Below, piece after piece: positions 25,641-35,072 of a stretch of 64,000 nucleotides of DNA (its first letter is position 1; each line of letters starts with the position of its first letter). Made by a program: the position numbers and the translations under genes. The stretch comes from DAHUYF01 sp963838385 (GTDB taxonomy: Bacteria > Pseudomonadota > Alphaproteobacteria > ATCC43930 > CGMCC-115725). The notes beneath the pieces are model-generated. The model did not search any database. It was not told the origin of the DNA and saw only the letters and a program-made list of their open reading frames with translations. The stretch covers positions 1,240,001 through 1,304,000 of the forward strand of contig CAWIRE010000001.1 of NCBI GenBank assembly GCA_963838385.1, written 5' to 3'.

Positions 25641-26573
25641 ATGAAGCTCGTCACCTTCGAGACCGCCGACGCGCGCCATATCGGCGCGCTGCTGCCGGGA
25701 GAGCGCGAGGCGGTGGATTTCACCGCCGCCGACGCTGCCCCCTATTTCCGCGACATGCTGGCGCTGATCGACAGCGGCGGCACCGGGCTCGAGCATGGGC
25801 AGCGCCTGCTGCAGAAGCCGCAGCACACGCTGGCACTTGAGGGATTGCGCCTGCTGGCGCCGGTGCCCGAGCCGCGCCAGATGCGCGATTTCCTGTGCTT
25901 CGAGCAGCATCTGCGCAACGCCCGCGCCAATAGCCCGGCGGCCCTCGGCGGCGCGCGGCTCGACCCCGCCAAGATCGAGCTGCCCAAGGTCTGGTACGAG
26001 CAACCGATCTACTACAAATGCAATCGCTTCAGCGTCATCGGCACCGGCCAGGACGTGCTCTGGCCGCGCTACTGCAAGCTGCTCGATTATGAGCTCGAGT
26101 TCGGGATCTTCATCGGCCGGGGCGGCAAGAACATAAAGCGCGCGGAGGCGCGCGGGCACATCTTCGGCTTCTGCATCTTCAACGACATAAGCGCCCGCGA
26201 CGCGCAGATGCGCGAGATGGCGGGCCAGCTCGGCCCCGCCAAGGGCAAGGATTTCGATACCGGCAACGTCATGGGGCCGTGGCTGGTGACGGCGGACGAG
26301 ATCGCCGATCCCTACAACCTCACCATGGTCGCGCGGGTCAATGGCGAGGAATGGTCGCGCGGCAACAGCGGCACCATGCATCACAAATTCGAGGACATCA
26401 TCGCCCATGTCTCCGCCGAGGAGACGCTCCATGCCGGCGAGTTCCTGGGCTCCGGCACGGTGGGCGGCGGCTGCGGGCTGGAGCTCGGGCGCTTCCTCAA
26501 GCCCGGCGACGTCGTCGAGCTCGAGGTCGAGGGGCTGGGCGTGCTGCGCAACCGGCTGGTGGCGCAGGGGTGA
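25641..26573 (+). CDS. Fumarylacetoacetate hydrolase family protein
   Basis: The 310-residue enzyme is of the FAH superfamily, which cleaves C-C bonds or decarboxylates 3-oxo acids using Mg2+ or Mn2+. The metal ligands are in LDYELEFGIFIG (Glu-x-Glu) and FCIFNDISARDAQ (Asp). KGKDFDTGNVMGPWLVT and SGTVGGGCGLELGRFLKPGD are standard late motifs. ATG at 25641 follows AGGAAAG. It is the second gene after the MBL hydrolase. It converges on an SDR gene 27 bases away. A role in degrading an aromatic-derived diketo acid is likely. Confidence 0.9.
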   Translation: MKLVTFETADARHIGALLPGEREAVDFTAADAAPYFRDMLALIDSGGTGLEHGQRLLQKPQHTLALEGLRLLAPVPEPRQMRDFLCFEQHLRNARANSPAALGGARLDPAKIELPKVWYEQPIYYKCNRFSVIGTGQDVLWPRYCKLLDYELEFGIFIGRGGKNIKRAEARGHIFGFCIFNDISARDAQMREMAGQLGPAKGKDFDTGNVMGPWLVTADEIADPYNLTMVARVNGEEWSRGNSGTMHHKFEDIIAHVSAEETLHAGEFLGSGTVGGGCGLELGRFLKPGDVVELEVEGLGVLRNRLVAQG

Positions 26574-26600
26574 CGCACGGGCCCGCGCCGCAGCGGAGGA

Positions 26601-27449
26601 TCAGGGAATGGCGCCGGGATCCAGCGGATGCAGCTCGAACCCCGCGCGGCGCGCGATGCGGCGGGCGGCGTCGGCGGGCGGCAGGCTCTTGTCCCAGGTC
26701 AGCGCGTCGAAGCGGTAGCCGTTGACCGCATCCGCCGCCGGCGAGACCAGCCAGAGCAGCGGCGGCACCATCTCGTCGGGCTCGACGAAACGCGGCAGAC
26801 TGCCGGCGCGGCTCGCGGCGCTCGCCTCGGTGGCCATGCCCGGCGTGTGCGCACCGGCGCCGGGGTTGAGGATGTTGATGGTGACGCCGGTGCCGGCCAG
26901 CTCCTGCGCCCAGATCTCGCTGGCCATCTCCAGCGCCGCCTTCGAGGCGCCATAGGGGCCCGAGGTCGGGCGGTTCATGGTGTCGAGCTTGGTGGTGACG
27001 TTGATGATGCGGCCCCAGCCCTCCTTCACCAGCAGCGGCGCCGCGCGCCGCGCCATCTGGTCGGCGGCGACATAATTGGTGTCCATCACGGTCTGGACGA
27101 TCTCGTCGCCAAGCTCCCAGAATTTCGGCTTCACCGCGCGGCGATAGAGGTCGGGCCAGATATAGGTGAAGGTGAGGCCGGCGCTGTTGATCAGGATGTG
27201 GAGCCGGCCAAAGCGCGCGAGCGCTTGCGCGATGACGCGGTCGCACTCGGCCGGGCGGCGAAGATCGGCAACCAACGGCAGAATTCGCTCGCCGAGCTCG
27301 GTGCCGGCGACTTCCTCGCCGAGCCGCGCGGCGTCCGCGGCGATGTGGCCGACCGCCACCACGCCCTCGCCGCTGCGCGCCAGCGCCAGCGCCATGGCGC
27401 GGCCGAGACCGCTCAAGCCCCCGGTGACGATCGCGACATGTCCGCTCAT
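26601..27449 (-). CDS. Short-chain dehydrogenase/reductase
   Basis: The 282-residue SDR has the cofactor loop VTGGLSGLGRAMALALA, NSAGLTF in place of NNAG, and the active-site YGASK. Counting back 13 residues from the Tyr, the catalytic Ser position falls on Thr in INVTTKLD, a rarer but workable replacement. The C-terminus is longer than in a 250-residue SDR. TAGGAGGAAGCG precedes the ATG at 27449. It converges on the FAH gene, and its substrate is unknown. Confidence 0.87.
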   Translation of the reverse strand: MSGHVAIVTGGLSGLGRAMALALARSGEGVVAVGHIAADAARLGEEVAGTELGERILPLVADLRRPAECDRVIAQALARFGRLHILINSAGLTFTYIWPDLYRRAVKPKFWELGDEIVQTVMDTNYVAADQMARRAAPLLVKEGWGRIINVTTKLDTMNRPTSGPYGASKAALEMASEIWAQELAGTGVTINILNPGAGAHTPGMATEASAASRAGSLPRFVEPDEMVPPLLWLVSPAADAVNGYRFDALTWDKSLPPADAARRIARRAGFELHPLDPGAIP

Positions 27450-27568
27450 CGCTTCCTCCTAGGGTCCGGACTCAATTAGGCCAAGCTCGATCGGTGCAGC
27501 TCCCGCCGTTGCTGACGCAACGGCTGACGCCGCCTCGGACGAATTCGCTGCGCGACTTCGCCTAGGGC

Positions 27569-28828
27569 TCAATGGCCGATCCCGGCATAGGGATGGTGCA
27601 GCGTGCCCGAGCGCAGCTCCGGCGGGTCGAGGATCACCTGATGGCCGGGCTCGGTGAACTGCTCCAGGCCATGGCCATGGATGTTCTGGTACTGGATGGT
27701 GAGGATGCGCGGCTTCGCCCATTCGCCGTCGGGGCCGAACTTGATGTCGCCGACCACGGTGCTGAATGTCGCCTGGTGGATGTCGGCGGCGAGCTTGTCC
27801 TGGTCGAGGCTGCCGACCGCGGTCACCGCCTGCTGCAGCACCTGCAAGGTGGCGTAGGTGAAGGGCGGCACGTAATAGCCCAGCGGATCGACGCCGGCCT
27901 CGGCCGCACGCGCCTGGTACTTCTTGATGAACTCGTCGGTGCCGGGAAAGCGCATGGTCGGCTCGTGCACGAACAGCTCGTAGCAGACGATGCCGTTCAA
28001 CTGCTCGCCGAACTGCATCTTGACGGTACCCGATTGCAGCCCGACCATCGGCCCGCCGAAGATCCGCGCCTTCAGCCCGAGCTCGCCGGCGGCGCGCAGG
28101 AAGTTCGCTGTGTCCGCGGGGTAAGACGCGACCATGATCACCTCCGGATTGGCGGCGGCGATGGCGCGGACGATCGGGGTGAAGTCGACGGTGTTGGGCG
28201 GGTATGTCCGGTCGTAGACGGTCTGGAGCCCGAGCCGCTTGATCTGGCGCCGCGCGCCGTCGAGCGCGCCCTTGGCGAATTCAGCATCGGCGCCGACGAT
28301 GGCAACGGTCTTGGGCTTGGGCGTCATCGACATTGCGGCCTCGAAGAAGCCGCGCGTCAACGCATCCTTGCCGTCCGGGCCATAAGGCATGGTCTGGAAA
28401 TAGCGCTTGTAGTGAAAGGTCTCGTTCACCGCCAGCGCCAGCGTGGCCATGATGAGCCGGTTGTGCTGGATCACCGTGGGCATGGCGGGCGAGGTGATGT
28501 TGGTGCCGCTGGAGAGCAGCAGATCGACATTGTCGACGTCGAGCAGCTTGGCGTAGATGCCCGGCACCAGGGCCGGGTTGCTCTGGTCGTCGTAATAGAC
28601 GAGTTCGACCTTGCGGCCGAGCAACCCGCCCTTGGCATTCACGTCCTCCGCCCAGATCTGCGCCGTGAGCAGGGCCTGCTTGCCGTAGCCAGCATTACCG
28701 CCGGTGAGCTCGGCGGAGAATCCGAGCTTGATGGGATCGGCGGCGACGCCCGGCGCCGCGGCGAGAAGCGCCGGCAGGAACAGCGCGGCGAGCAAAAGAA
28801 CAGGCCTCGCCTGTCGAAGACGCATCAT
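27569..28828 (-). CDS. Orphan ABC substrate-binding protein, branched-chain amino-acid type
   Basis: The 419-residue Liv-type binding protein has a signal peptide ending LAAAPGVAADP and the mature start IKLGFSAELTGGNAGYGKQ. Later motifs include YYDDQSNPALVPGIYAKLL, LLLSSGTNITSPAMP and IVGADAEFAKG. There are no permease or ATPase genes beside it, so it must share a transporter encoded elsewhere or act as a sensor. Two in-frame ATGs (28828 and 28825) follow GGGAGGAAGC. It lies 45 bases behind an acyl-CoA carboxyltransferase gene on the same strand, perhaps delivering an acid that is activated and carboxylated. Confidence 0.88.
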   Translation of the reverse strand: MMRLRQARPVLLLAALFLPALLAAAPGVAADPIKLGFSAELTGGNAGYGKQALLTAQIWAEDVNAKGGLLGRKVELVYYDDQSNPALVPGIYAKLLDVDNVDLLLSSGTNITSPAMPTVIQHNRLIMATLALAVNETFHYKRYFQTMPYGPDGKDALTRGFFEAAMSMTPKPKTVAIVGADAEFAKGALDGARRQIKRLGLQTVYDRTYPPNTVDFTPIVRAIAAANPEVIMVASYPADTANFLRAAGELGLKARIFGGPMVGLQSGTVKMQFGEQLNGIVCYELFVHEPTMRFPGTDEFIKKYQARAAEAGVDPLGYYVPPFTYATLQVLQQAVTAVGSLDQDKLAADIHQATFSTVVGDIKFGPDGEWAKPRILTIQYQNIHGHGLEQFTEPGHQVILDPPELRSGTLHHPYAGIGH

Positions 28829-28873
28829 GCTTCCTCCCTTCGCCGGCGGTCGCCGCCCGCGCGGCGCCGCCCG

Positions 28874-30421
28874 TTATGGTCGCATCGCCGTCGCGACCGG
28901 TCCCGGCTCGCGCAGCTTGGCGGCAAGATTGGCAAACTCGCACAGCAGCGGGCGCGTGTCGCGGGGATCGATGATCTCCTCGACGCCGAAGGCCTCGGCG
29001 ACGCGGAAGGGCGAGCGCACCCGGTTGAGCCGCGCCTCGATCTCGCGCCGGAGCGCCTCGGGATCGGCGGCGGCCTCGAGCTCGGCGCGATAGGCCGCCT
29101 CGATGCCGCCTTCCACCGGCAGCGAGCCCCAATCGCCCGAGGGCCAGGCATAGCGGTAATGGAGGCGCGCATGGTTGGTATGCGCCGCGCCGGCGACGCC
29201 AAAGGCCTTGCGCACCAGGATCGAGCACCACGGCACCTTGGCCTGGTAGACCGCGGCGAGCGCGCGGGCGCCGTAGCGGATGGTGCCGGCCTTCTCCGCC
29301 TCGAGCCCGATGACGAAGCCCGGGATGTCGACGAGATGCACCACCGGCAGGTGGAAGGTGTTGGCGAGGTCGACGAAGCGGGTGATCTTCTGTGACGCCT
29401 GGGCCGTCCAGCCGCCGCCATAGATGTAGGGGTCGCTCGCCAGCACCGCGACCGGCCAGCCGTCGAGCCGCGCCAGGCCGGTGATCGCGGAGCCGCCGAA
29501 TTTCCGCCCGATCTCGAAGAAGCTGTCGCGGTCGAGCACGGCGCGCAGGATGCGCCGCATGTCATAGACCTTGCGCCGGTCCTCGGGTACCGCCTCGATC
29601 AGCCATTCCTCGCGGCGGCCCGGCTCGTCGGCGACGGGTCCGCGCGCCGGCAGCTCATAGACCGAGGAAGGCAGGTAGGAAAGGAAGCGCCGCGTGCGCG
29701 CGAACGCCTCGTCCTCGCTCGCCACAACGTCGTCGACCGCGCCGGCGCGGGCATGGATGTCGCTGCCGCCGAGCTCCTCCTTGGTGAGGGTCTGGCCGAT
29801 CCGCGCCACCACCGGCGGGCCGGCGATGAACATCTGCGAGATGCCCTCGACCATCAGCGAGTAATGCGCCGTCACCAGCCGCGCCGCGCCAAGCCCGGCG
29901 ACCGAGCCCAGCCCCAGCGCCACCACCGGCACCGTGCCCATATTCGCCACCACCAGGTCCCAGGCCGGGTTGGCCGGCACATAGGTGCGGCCCTCGGTCT
30001 CGATCGTGCGCACGGAGCCGCCGCCGCCGGTGCCGTCGACCAGGCGGATGAGCGGCAGGCGCAGCTCCAGCGCCATCTGCTCGCCGATGATCTGCTTGCC
30101 GCGGATCGAGGCGTCGGCGGCCCCGCCGCGCACGGTGAAGTCGTCACCGCCCACCACCACCGGCCGGCCCTCGATGGTGCCGCGGCCGACGACGAAATTC
30201 GCCGCCATGAAGCTCTCCAGCGAGCCGTCCGGCCGGTAGGCGGCCTTCCCGGCGATGGCGCCGAGCTCGTGGAAGCTGCCGGGATCGAGCAGCCGGTCGA
30301 TGCGCTCGCGCACCGTCAGCTTGCCGCCGTCACGCTGGCGCTTCACCTTGTCGGCGCCGCCCATCTCCTGCGCCAGCGCCTCGCGGCGGCGCAATTCCTC
30401 GATATCGTCCTTCCAGCCCAT
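28874..30421 (-). CDS. Acyl-CoA carboxylase carboxyltransferase (beta) subunit
   Basis: The 515-residue protein is the carboxyltransferase of a biotin-dependent acyl-CoA carboxylase (propionyl-, methylcrotonyl- or geranyl-CoA type). It has two crotonase-like halves: RIDRLLDPGSFHELGAIAGK and DGTGGGGSVRTIE in the first, then FEIGRKFGGSAITGLARLDG, IPGFVIGLEAEKAGTIRYGA and RLHYRYAWPSGDWGSLPVEGG-type segments in the second. No biotin carboxylase or BCCP gene is adjacent, so the alpha subunit lies elsewhere. The start is ATG at 30421 after GGGGAGACGGG. The exact acyl-CoA cannot be assigned by eye. Confidence 0.88.
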   Translation of the reverse strand: MGWKDDIEELRRREALAQEMGGADKVKRQRDGGKLTVRERIDRLLDPGSFHELGAIAGKAAYRPDGSLESFMAANFVVGRGTIEGRPVVVGGDDFTVRGGAADASIRGKQIIGEQMALELRLPLIRLVDGTGGGGSVRTIETEGRTYVPANPAWDLVVANMGTVPVVALGLGSVAGLGAARLVTAHYSLMVEGISQMFIAGPPVVARIGQTLTKEELGGSDIHARAGAVDDVVASEDEAFARTRRFLSYLPSSVYELPARGPVADEPGRREEWLIEAVPEDRRKVYDMRRILRAVLDRDSFFEIGRKFGGSAITGLARLDGWPVAVLASDPYIYGGGWTAQASQKITRFVDLANTFHLPVVHLVDIPGFVIGLEAEKAGTIRYGARALAAVYQAKVPWCSILVRKAFGVAGAAHTNHARLHYRYAWPSGDWGSLPVEGGIEAAYRAELEAAADPEALRREIEARLNRVRSPFRVAEAFGVEEIIDPRDTRPLLCEFANLAAKLREPGPVATAMRP

Positions 30422-30713
30422 CGCACCCGTCTCCCCGGCGGGGCCCGATGCTAGCAGCCGGCCGCGGCCGCGGCCATGCCCGCGCCGGTTGACAAGAATG
30501 ACAGAAACGTGCGCAAGCGTGAGGATGACCCCGTGCGGTCTCCGGTCTATAACCGCCGCTCATGCCCCTTGCTCGACCGTGGCGCTCTGCGCCATGCTGG
30601 CATTCGAGTTTCAATAGAAGACGCGCGGCCGTCCGCCTTCATTCCGACACCATCGTCCGATATGGCATATCCGCTATGGCATCATCGTCCGATATCACGA
30701 GCGACCATCACCC
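30422..30713. promoter_or_regulatory. Divergent intergenic region with candidate promoter and direct repeat
   Basis: I see no gene in these 292 bases between the carboxyltransferase and ctp. ATGACC (30525-30530) and TATAAC (30548-30553), spaced by 17, form a possible rightward promoter. CATCGTCCGATAT occurs twice (30651-30663 and 30683-30695) just ahead of ctp and could be a regulator site. The ctp start lacks a clear Shine-Dalgarno. Confidence 0.35.
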
Positions 30714-32055
30714 ATGAACACTGCTTTCTCCTTGCGCCGGCCTGCCCTCACCCTCTTCCTCGGCGCCGCCCTGCTGCTCGCCGGCTGCGGCGGAGCGCCT
30801 TCCGGCGGATCGGGCGATCCCAACCTCGCCCTCATCCATCAGGTCATGACCAAGGTCCAGGCGAGCTATGTCGAGCCGGTCGACGGCGCGCAGCTCACCA
30901 AGGACAGCCTCAAGGGCATGCTCACCGGGCTCGACCCCCATTCGGACTACATGGACGAGAACGAGTATGAGGAGATGCTCGCCGACAGCCATGGCGAATT
31001 CACCGGCATCGGCGCCGAGCTGACGCGGGACGAGAACTCATCTCAAGATCCTCTCGCCGATCGACGACACGCCCTCGGCGCTCGCCGGCCTCAGGCCCGG
31101 CGACGTGATCCTGCGCATCAATGGCGAGCCGACCGATGCCATGAACCTCAAGGATGCGGTCGACAAGCTGCGCGGTCCGGCCGGCACCAAGGTGCGCATC
31201 ACGATCCTGCGCGCGGGTCAGCCGCCCTTCAACGTCACGCTGGTCCGCGCCGTGATCCGCGTCGCCTCGGTCAAGTCGCATCTCGAGCCCGGGCATATCG
31301 GCTACGTCCGCATCACCACCTTCATGGAAAAGACGCAGGGCGAGTTCGTCGATGCGATCGAGCAGATGCGGCGTGACGCGGGCGGGCGGCTCGACGGCGT
31401 GGTGGTCGATCTGCGCAACGATCCCGGCGGCCTGCTCGACAGCGCCGTGAACGTCGCCGGCGATTTCCTCGACGGCGGGACGGTCGTCTCCATCCGCGGT
31501 CGCTCGCCGGGCGAGAACGAGACCTTCGATGCGCGCTCCGGCGGCGACCGGCTACGCGGCGTGCCGGTGGTCGTGCTCATCAACAGCGCCTCGGCCTCCG
31601 CCTCGGAGATCGTCGCCGGCGCCCTCCAGGACCGCCACCGCGCCGCCATCCTCGGTACCCGCAGCTTCGGCAAGGGCTCGGTTCAGACCATCATCCCGCT
31701 GGACGGCCATGGCGCGCTCCGCCTGACCACGGCGCGCTACTACACGCCCTCGGGCCGCTCGATCCAGGGCGAAGGCATCAGCCCGGACCAGGTGGTGCTG
31801 CCGCCGAAGGACGAGCAGGTGGCCGACGCCACCATCGTGCACGAGAACGATTTGCACGGCGCGCTGCGGAACACGGGCCCCGAAGACGGTGTCAAAGCCA
31901 AGGGCGCCGCATCGACCGTGGCGCAGCAGCAGGCGGCCGAGGACGTGGCCATCGATCCCGCGATCATCGGCACGGCCAAGGACTATCAGCTCGCCGTCGC
32001 GGTGAAGCGGCTGCGCGAGATGGTGGCGCGGGGCGGGCCCGGCGAGCGCAGCTAG
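30714..32055 (+). CDS. C-terminal processing peptidase (S41, Ctp), lipoprotein, one frameshift
   Basis: The protease is about 446 residues once one extra base near 31036-31040 is ignored (1342 bases, 3n+1). The N-terminus has a lipobox (LFLGAALLLAGCGG), so it should be membrane-anchored in the periplasm. GMLTGLDPHSDYMDENEYEEM and the PDZ domain (AGLRPGDVILRINGEP) follow. The catalytic Ser is in NSASASASEIVAGALQD and Lys in GTRSFGKGSVQT, the Ser-Lys dyad of tail-specific proteases. The end is unusual: the TAG stop lies within the terminal repeat of the 225-bp element that follows. The frame break falls in the PDZ domain and is probably an artefact. Confidence 0.87.
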
Positions 32056-32277
32056 GAGCCTGTCTGGGACATGGGCGGGGTCTGCGACATCGTCATTTCG
32101 CGTCTGCCCCGGACTTTGATCCGGGGGAGGAGCGAAGCGATGCCGTGCGCATCGTGAGCGACGAGCGACGGCCGACCCGTCCGACCGCTTTGCGGTCGGA
32201 CCCTGTGGGTTCGATCGCGGAGCGATCGAACGGAGTCGGCCCAGACGCGAAATGCCGATGTCCCAGACAGGCTCCTA
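32053..32277. mobile_element. MITE-like 225-bp inverted-repeat element with TA ends
   Basis: The termini are perfect 20-bp inverted repeats, TAGGAGCCTGTCTGGGACAT (32053-32072) and its complement (32258-32277). A second 19-bp pair with one mismatch lies inside (32088-32106 and 32242-32260). Three tight hairpins fill the centre: 32107-32126, 32179-32201 (10-bp stem) and 32210-32230 (9-bp stem). TA at both ends resembles the target duplication of IS630/Tc1-type miniature elements. There is no internal ORF of note. Its outer TAG triplets serve as stop codons for both convergent flanking genes, and the hairpins may act as a bidirectional terminator. Confidence 0.7.
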
Positions 32278-33132
32278 GGCGAAGGGCCGCTCGCTCCACC
32301 ACGGAAAGAAGGCCGGCATGTCCTCGCTCGGCCGCATGGTGAAGCGCGGCTTGCGCTTCTCCAGGAAGGAGGCGACGCCCTCATAGGCGTCGGGCGAGCG
32401 GCCCATCATCTGGATACCGCGCGAATCCACCTTGTGCGCCTCCATCGGATGGTCGGCGCCGAGCATGCGCCACAGCATCTGCCGCGCCAGCGCCACCGAC
32501 ACCGCCGAGGTGTTGTCGGCGATCTCGCGCGCCAGCGCGCGTGCCGCCGGCATCAGCTCGGAAGGTGGCAGCACCCGCTTGACCAGCCCGCCCGCCAGCG
32601 CTTCCTGGGCATCGAAGACGCGGCCGGTCAGCACCCAGTCGAGCGCCTGCTGGATGCCGACGAGGCGCGGCAGGAACCAGCTGCTGCAGGCCTCGGGCAC
32701 GACGCCGCGGCGGGTGAAGACGAAGCCGAAGCGCGCGCCCTCGGCGGCCAGCCGGATATCCATCGGCAGCTGCATGGTGGCGCCGACACCGACCGCGGGC
32801 CCGTTCACCGCGGCGATCACCGGCTTCCTGCATTCGAAGATGCGCAGGCTCACCGTGCCGCCGCCGTCGCGGCGCTGCTCGTCGGCAGCGATGGCGCCGC
32901 GGGCGGCATAGTCGAAGGTCTTGCCCCCGGCCGAGAGATCGGCGCCGGCGCAGAAGGCGCGGCCGGCGCCGGTCACGATGACGGCGCGCACCGCGTCATC
33001 GGCATCGACCGCGTCGAAGGCGGCGATCAGCTCCAGCCGCATGGTGTTGGTGAAGGCGTTGAGCTTGTCGGGGCGGTTGAGCGTGATGGTGGCGATGCCG
33101 TCCTCGACGGCGTAGAGGATCTGCTCATACAT
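32275..33132 (-). CDS. Enoyl-CoA hydratase/isomerase family protein
   Basis: The 285-residue crotonase-fold enzyme begins MYEQILYAVEDGIATITLNRPDKLNAF-like (start ATG 33132). Oxyanion-hole segments are GAGRAFCAGADLS and NGPAVGVGATMQLPMDIRLA, with a Glu-containing TRRGVVPEACSSWFLPRLVG in the active-site region. The C-terminal tail DMPAFFPWWSERPFA ends at a TAG provided by the neighbouring inverted-repeat element, so the native C-terminus may have been slightly different. It converges on ctp. It probably acts in beta-oxidation of acyl or aryl CoA esters; the specific reaction is unknown. Confidence 0.88.
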   Translation of the reverse strand: MYEQILYAVEDGIATITLNRPDKLNAFTNTMRLELIAAFDAVDADDAVRAVIVTGAGRAFCAGADLSAGGKTFDYAARGAIAADEQRRDGGGTVSLRIFECRKPVIAAVNGPAVGVGATMQLPMDIRLAAEGARFGFVFTRRGVVPEACSSWFLPRLVGIQQALDWVLTGRVFDAQEALAGGLVKRVLPPSELMPAARALAREIADNTSAVSVALARQMLWRMLGADHPMEAHKVDSRGIQMMGRSPDAYEGVASFLEKRKPRFTMRPSEDMPAFFPWWSERPFA

Positions 33133-33182
33133 GGCGGTGCTGTCCCTCGCGGCGGAAACCGGCACCAAGCATAGCGCCCGCC

Positions 33183-34568
33183 TCAGAATTGCACATGCGC
33201 CCGCAGCGCGAAGATGTGGACGGGCCCGCGCTCCTGGTTGAAGGCCGGGTTGGCGACGAGCTGATAGTCGAAGGTCAGCGCGACGGGATCGATCACGCTA
33301 TAGGAGTAATAGGTCTCGATGATGCCTTCGGGCGCGTAATCGAGGCTGCCATCGCCGGCGAGGATGCCGACGCCGCCATTGGCGAAGAAGAGCTGAGCCG
33401 GATGGGAGAGGCCGTTGGCCACGCCGGCCAGGCCGACGGTGTCCTTGGCCCGCCCCCAGGATGCCCCCTTGAGGCTGAGCCCGAGGACGAAGCTCTGATC
33501 GACATCGGTGAAGGCCCAGCCCTCGGTGCGGCCATCGTTCCAGCTCAGCCGGGAAAAAAGGCCGAGATCGTCGGTGAGGCTCTGCTCGAGGTTGAGCGCG
33601 AAGCCCACCTTCCAGCGGTCCGTCCGCACCGCGGCGATGTCGGCGGGGGTACCGGTCGCCTGCGCGAGATCCACCGCCTGCTGCAGGCTGCCCATATCGG
33701 CGCGGTTGGCAAACACCAGAGCGCGCAGCACGCCGGGCTCGCCCCACCACTGATGACGCGTCTCCAGCTCGGTGACGGCGCCGAAATGCTTCCAGAAGCG
33801 GGTATCGAGATCGCGCTCATTGGCGACCGTCGGCTCGAGGAACCAGCCGCCGCGCAGCGCCCAATCCTTCTCGTTGAGCTCGACCGCGAGCCCGCCGGTA
33901 TAGCCCTTCTGGTCGGCCGGATAGTCCCAGGCGCCGGATTCCCAGATGCTCCAGTTGAAGAAGTCGCCGCGGGGATCATGGGCGTAGCGGTTGTTGTCGA
34001 AAATGTCGGGCGCGGCGAACTTGCCGGCGGTGACGGTGACGCGCGAGATGTCGACGGTCTCGCCGAGCTGGTTGGCGTCGGGCTCGAACGTCTCCTGCTC
34101 GCCGCCGAGGCCGAAGGTCTGGCGCAGGAAGAGCCGCGCCACGTTGGGATCCGGCGTCTCATAGCCGGCCTTCTGCGCCTCGCCATTGGGAAAGCCGTCG
34201 ATGCCGCGGGTGTCGCCGAGGCCGAGACCCTGGTTGAACTCCGGGTTGAAGTAGAGCTCGCCGCCCTCCCAAGGCAGGCGCCTGCCGAGAAAGGCCGTGC
34301 CGCTGATGGTGTCGCGCACCTCGCCGCCGGCGGGGAGGCTGTTGGGCCCCTGGACACTGGCGGGGAAGCCCGGATAGCCCTGCCCGATCCCCGTCAGCTG
34401 GAAATGCGCGCTCCAGTCCTCGGGCGGCGGCGCGCCTTGCGCCGGCACCGGCACGGGCGCAGGCTGCGGCACCGGCACCATCTGGGCATCGGCGCCGGGC
34501 ATGCGGGCGAGCGCCAAAGCCAAGCCGCCCAGCGCCAAGATGCTGATCTTGCCGATCATCCCCCTCAC
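33183..34568 (-). CDS. Outer-membrane carbohydrate-selective porin, OprB family
   Basis: The 461-residue outer-membrane protein has a signal peptide (ISILALGGLALALARMPGADAQ), a proline-rich linker, and a barrel of alternating hydrophobic strands ending in HVQF, the terminal Phe that the Bam machinery recognises. Family segments are WSAHFQLTGIGQGYPGFP, GELYFNPEFNQGLGLG, TAGKFAAPDIFDNNRYAHDPR and YPADQKGYTGG. The GTG at 34568 or the ATG at 34559 could start translation; both follow a G-rich stretch. The nearest regulator genes are the TctD/TctE-like pair transcribed away from it, and porins are common targets of such pairs. Confidence 0.87.
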   Translation of the reverse strand: MRGMIGKISILALGGLALALARMPGADAQMVPVPQPAPVPVPAQGAPPPEDWSAHFQLTGIGQGYPGFPASVQGPNSLPAGGEVRDTISGTAFLGRRLPWEGGELYFNPEFNQGLGLGDTRGIDGFPNGEAQKAGYETPDPNVARLFLRQTFGLGGEQETFEPDANQLGETVDISRVTVTAGKFAAPDIFDNNRYAHDPRGDFFNWSIWESGAWDYPADQKGYTGGLAVELNEKDWALRGGWFLEPTVANERDLDTRFWKHFGAVTELETRHQWWGEPGVLRALVFANRADMGSLQQAVDLAQATGTPADIAAVRTDRWKVGFALNLEQSLTDDLGLFSRLSWNDGRTEGWAFTDVDQSFVLGLSLKGASWGRAKDTVGLAGVANGLSHPAQLFFANGGVGILAGDGSLDYAPEGIIETYYSYSVIDPVALTFDYQLVANPAFNQERGPVHIFALRAHVQF

Positions 34569-34664
34569 CGCCCCCGGGGGAAAGCCCCCACGCGGCGTCT
34601 TCTAGCCGCTGCAAAAGTCAATTCAATGACAGCCGCGTCCGGCCGCCGCGAGCGGAAATCGTCG

Positions 34665-34850
34665 CTACGGCCCGGGGGGCGAGGCGGCCCCGACGCGCGG
34701 GCGGCGCCCGAAGCGGAGCGAACGCCACAGCCGCGCGACGGCGGCGCGCGCGACGGCCCGGCTTGCCTTGTCCTTGGGCCGGGCACGCTCGGCGGCGTAG
34801 GCCCGGCAGAATTCGGCCCGTACCAGGGCCAAAGCGAGGCTATCCCTCAT
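34665..34850 (-). CDS. Possible small basic protein, 61 residues
   Basis: A 61-residue ORF starts at an ATG (34850) preceded by GGAAGGAAGGTGAACC, a strong ribosome site. Third codon positions are GC-rich as in real genes here. The product MRDSLALALVRAEFCRAYA, continuing with many Arg and Ala, resembles the short Arg-rich proteins found in this class, but I recognise no family. It follows another small ORF (34902-35024) and a good leftward promoter at 35073-35101. Confidence 0.45.
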   Translation of the reverse strand: MRDSLALALVRAEFCRAYAAERARPKDKASRAVARAAVARLWRSLRFGRRPRVGAASPPGP

Positions 34851-34901
34851 GGTTCACCTTCCTTCCGCCGCTCGGCACGGCGTCGGGCGAACCGGAGAGG
34901 G

Positions 34902-35024
34902 TCAGCCGATGGCCGTCACCTCTCGCTCGCCCCGCGCCGGTCGGGCGACATGCCTTGTCGCGGGAGCCGCCGCCATTGCCGCGCGACGGGCGATGACGGT
35001 GGCCGATCTAGGGTGACTGTCCAT
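34902..35024 (-). CDS. Possible small protein, 40 residues
   Basis: A 40-residue ORF (MDSHPRSATVIARRAAMAAA and onward) begins at 35024 after GGGAGCAAG. It is Arg- and Ala-rich and has no recognised domain. Its support is the ribosome site, a TTGACA promoter about 50 bases upstream and the similarly organised small ORF behind it. It could also be an untranslated leader. Confidence 0.35.
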   Translation of the reverse strand: MDSHPRSATVIARRAAMAAAPATRHVARPARGEREVTAIG

Positions 35025-35072
35025 CTTGCTCCCTGTGCGTGAGCACGATCCGCCCGAGAGGCGAATGCCGGC

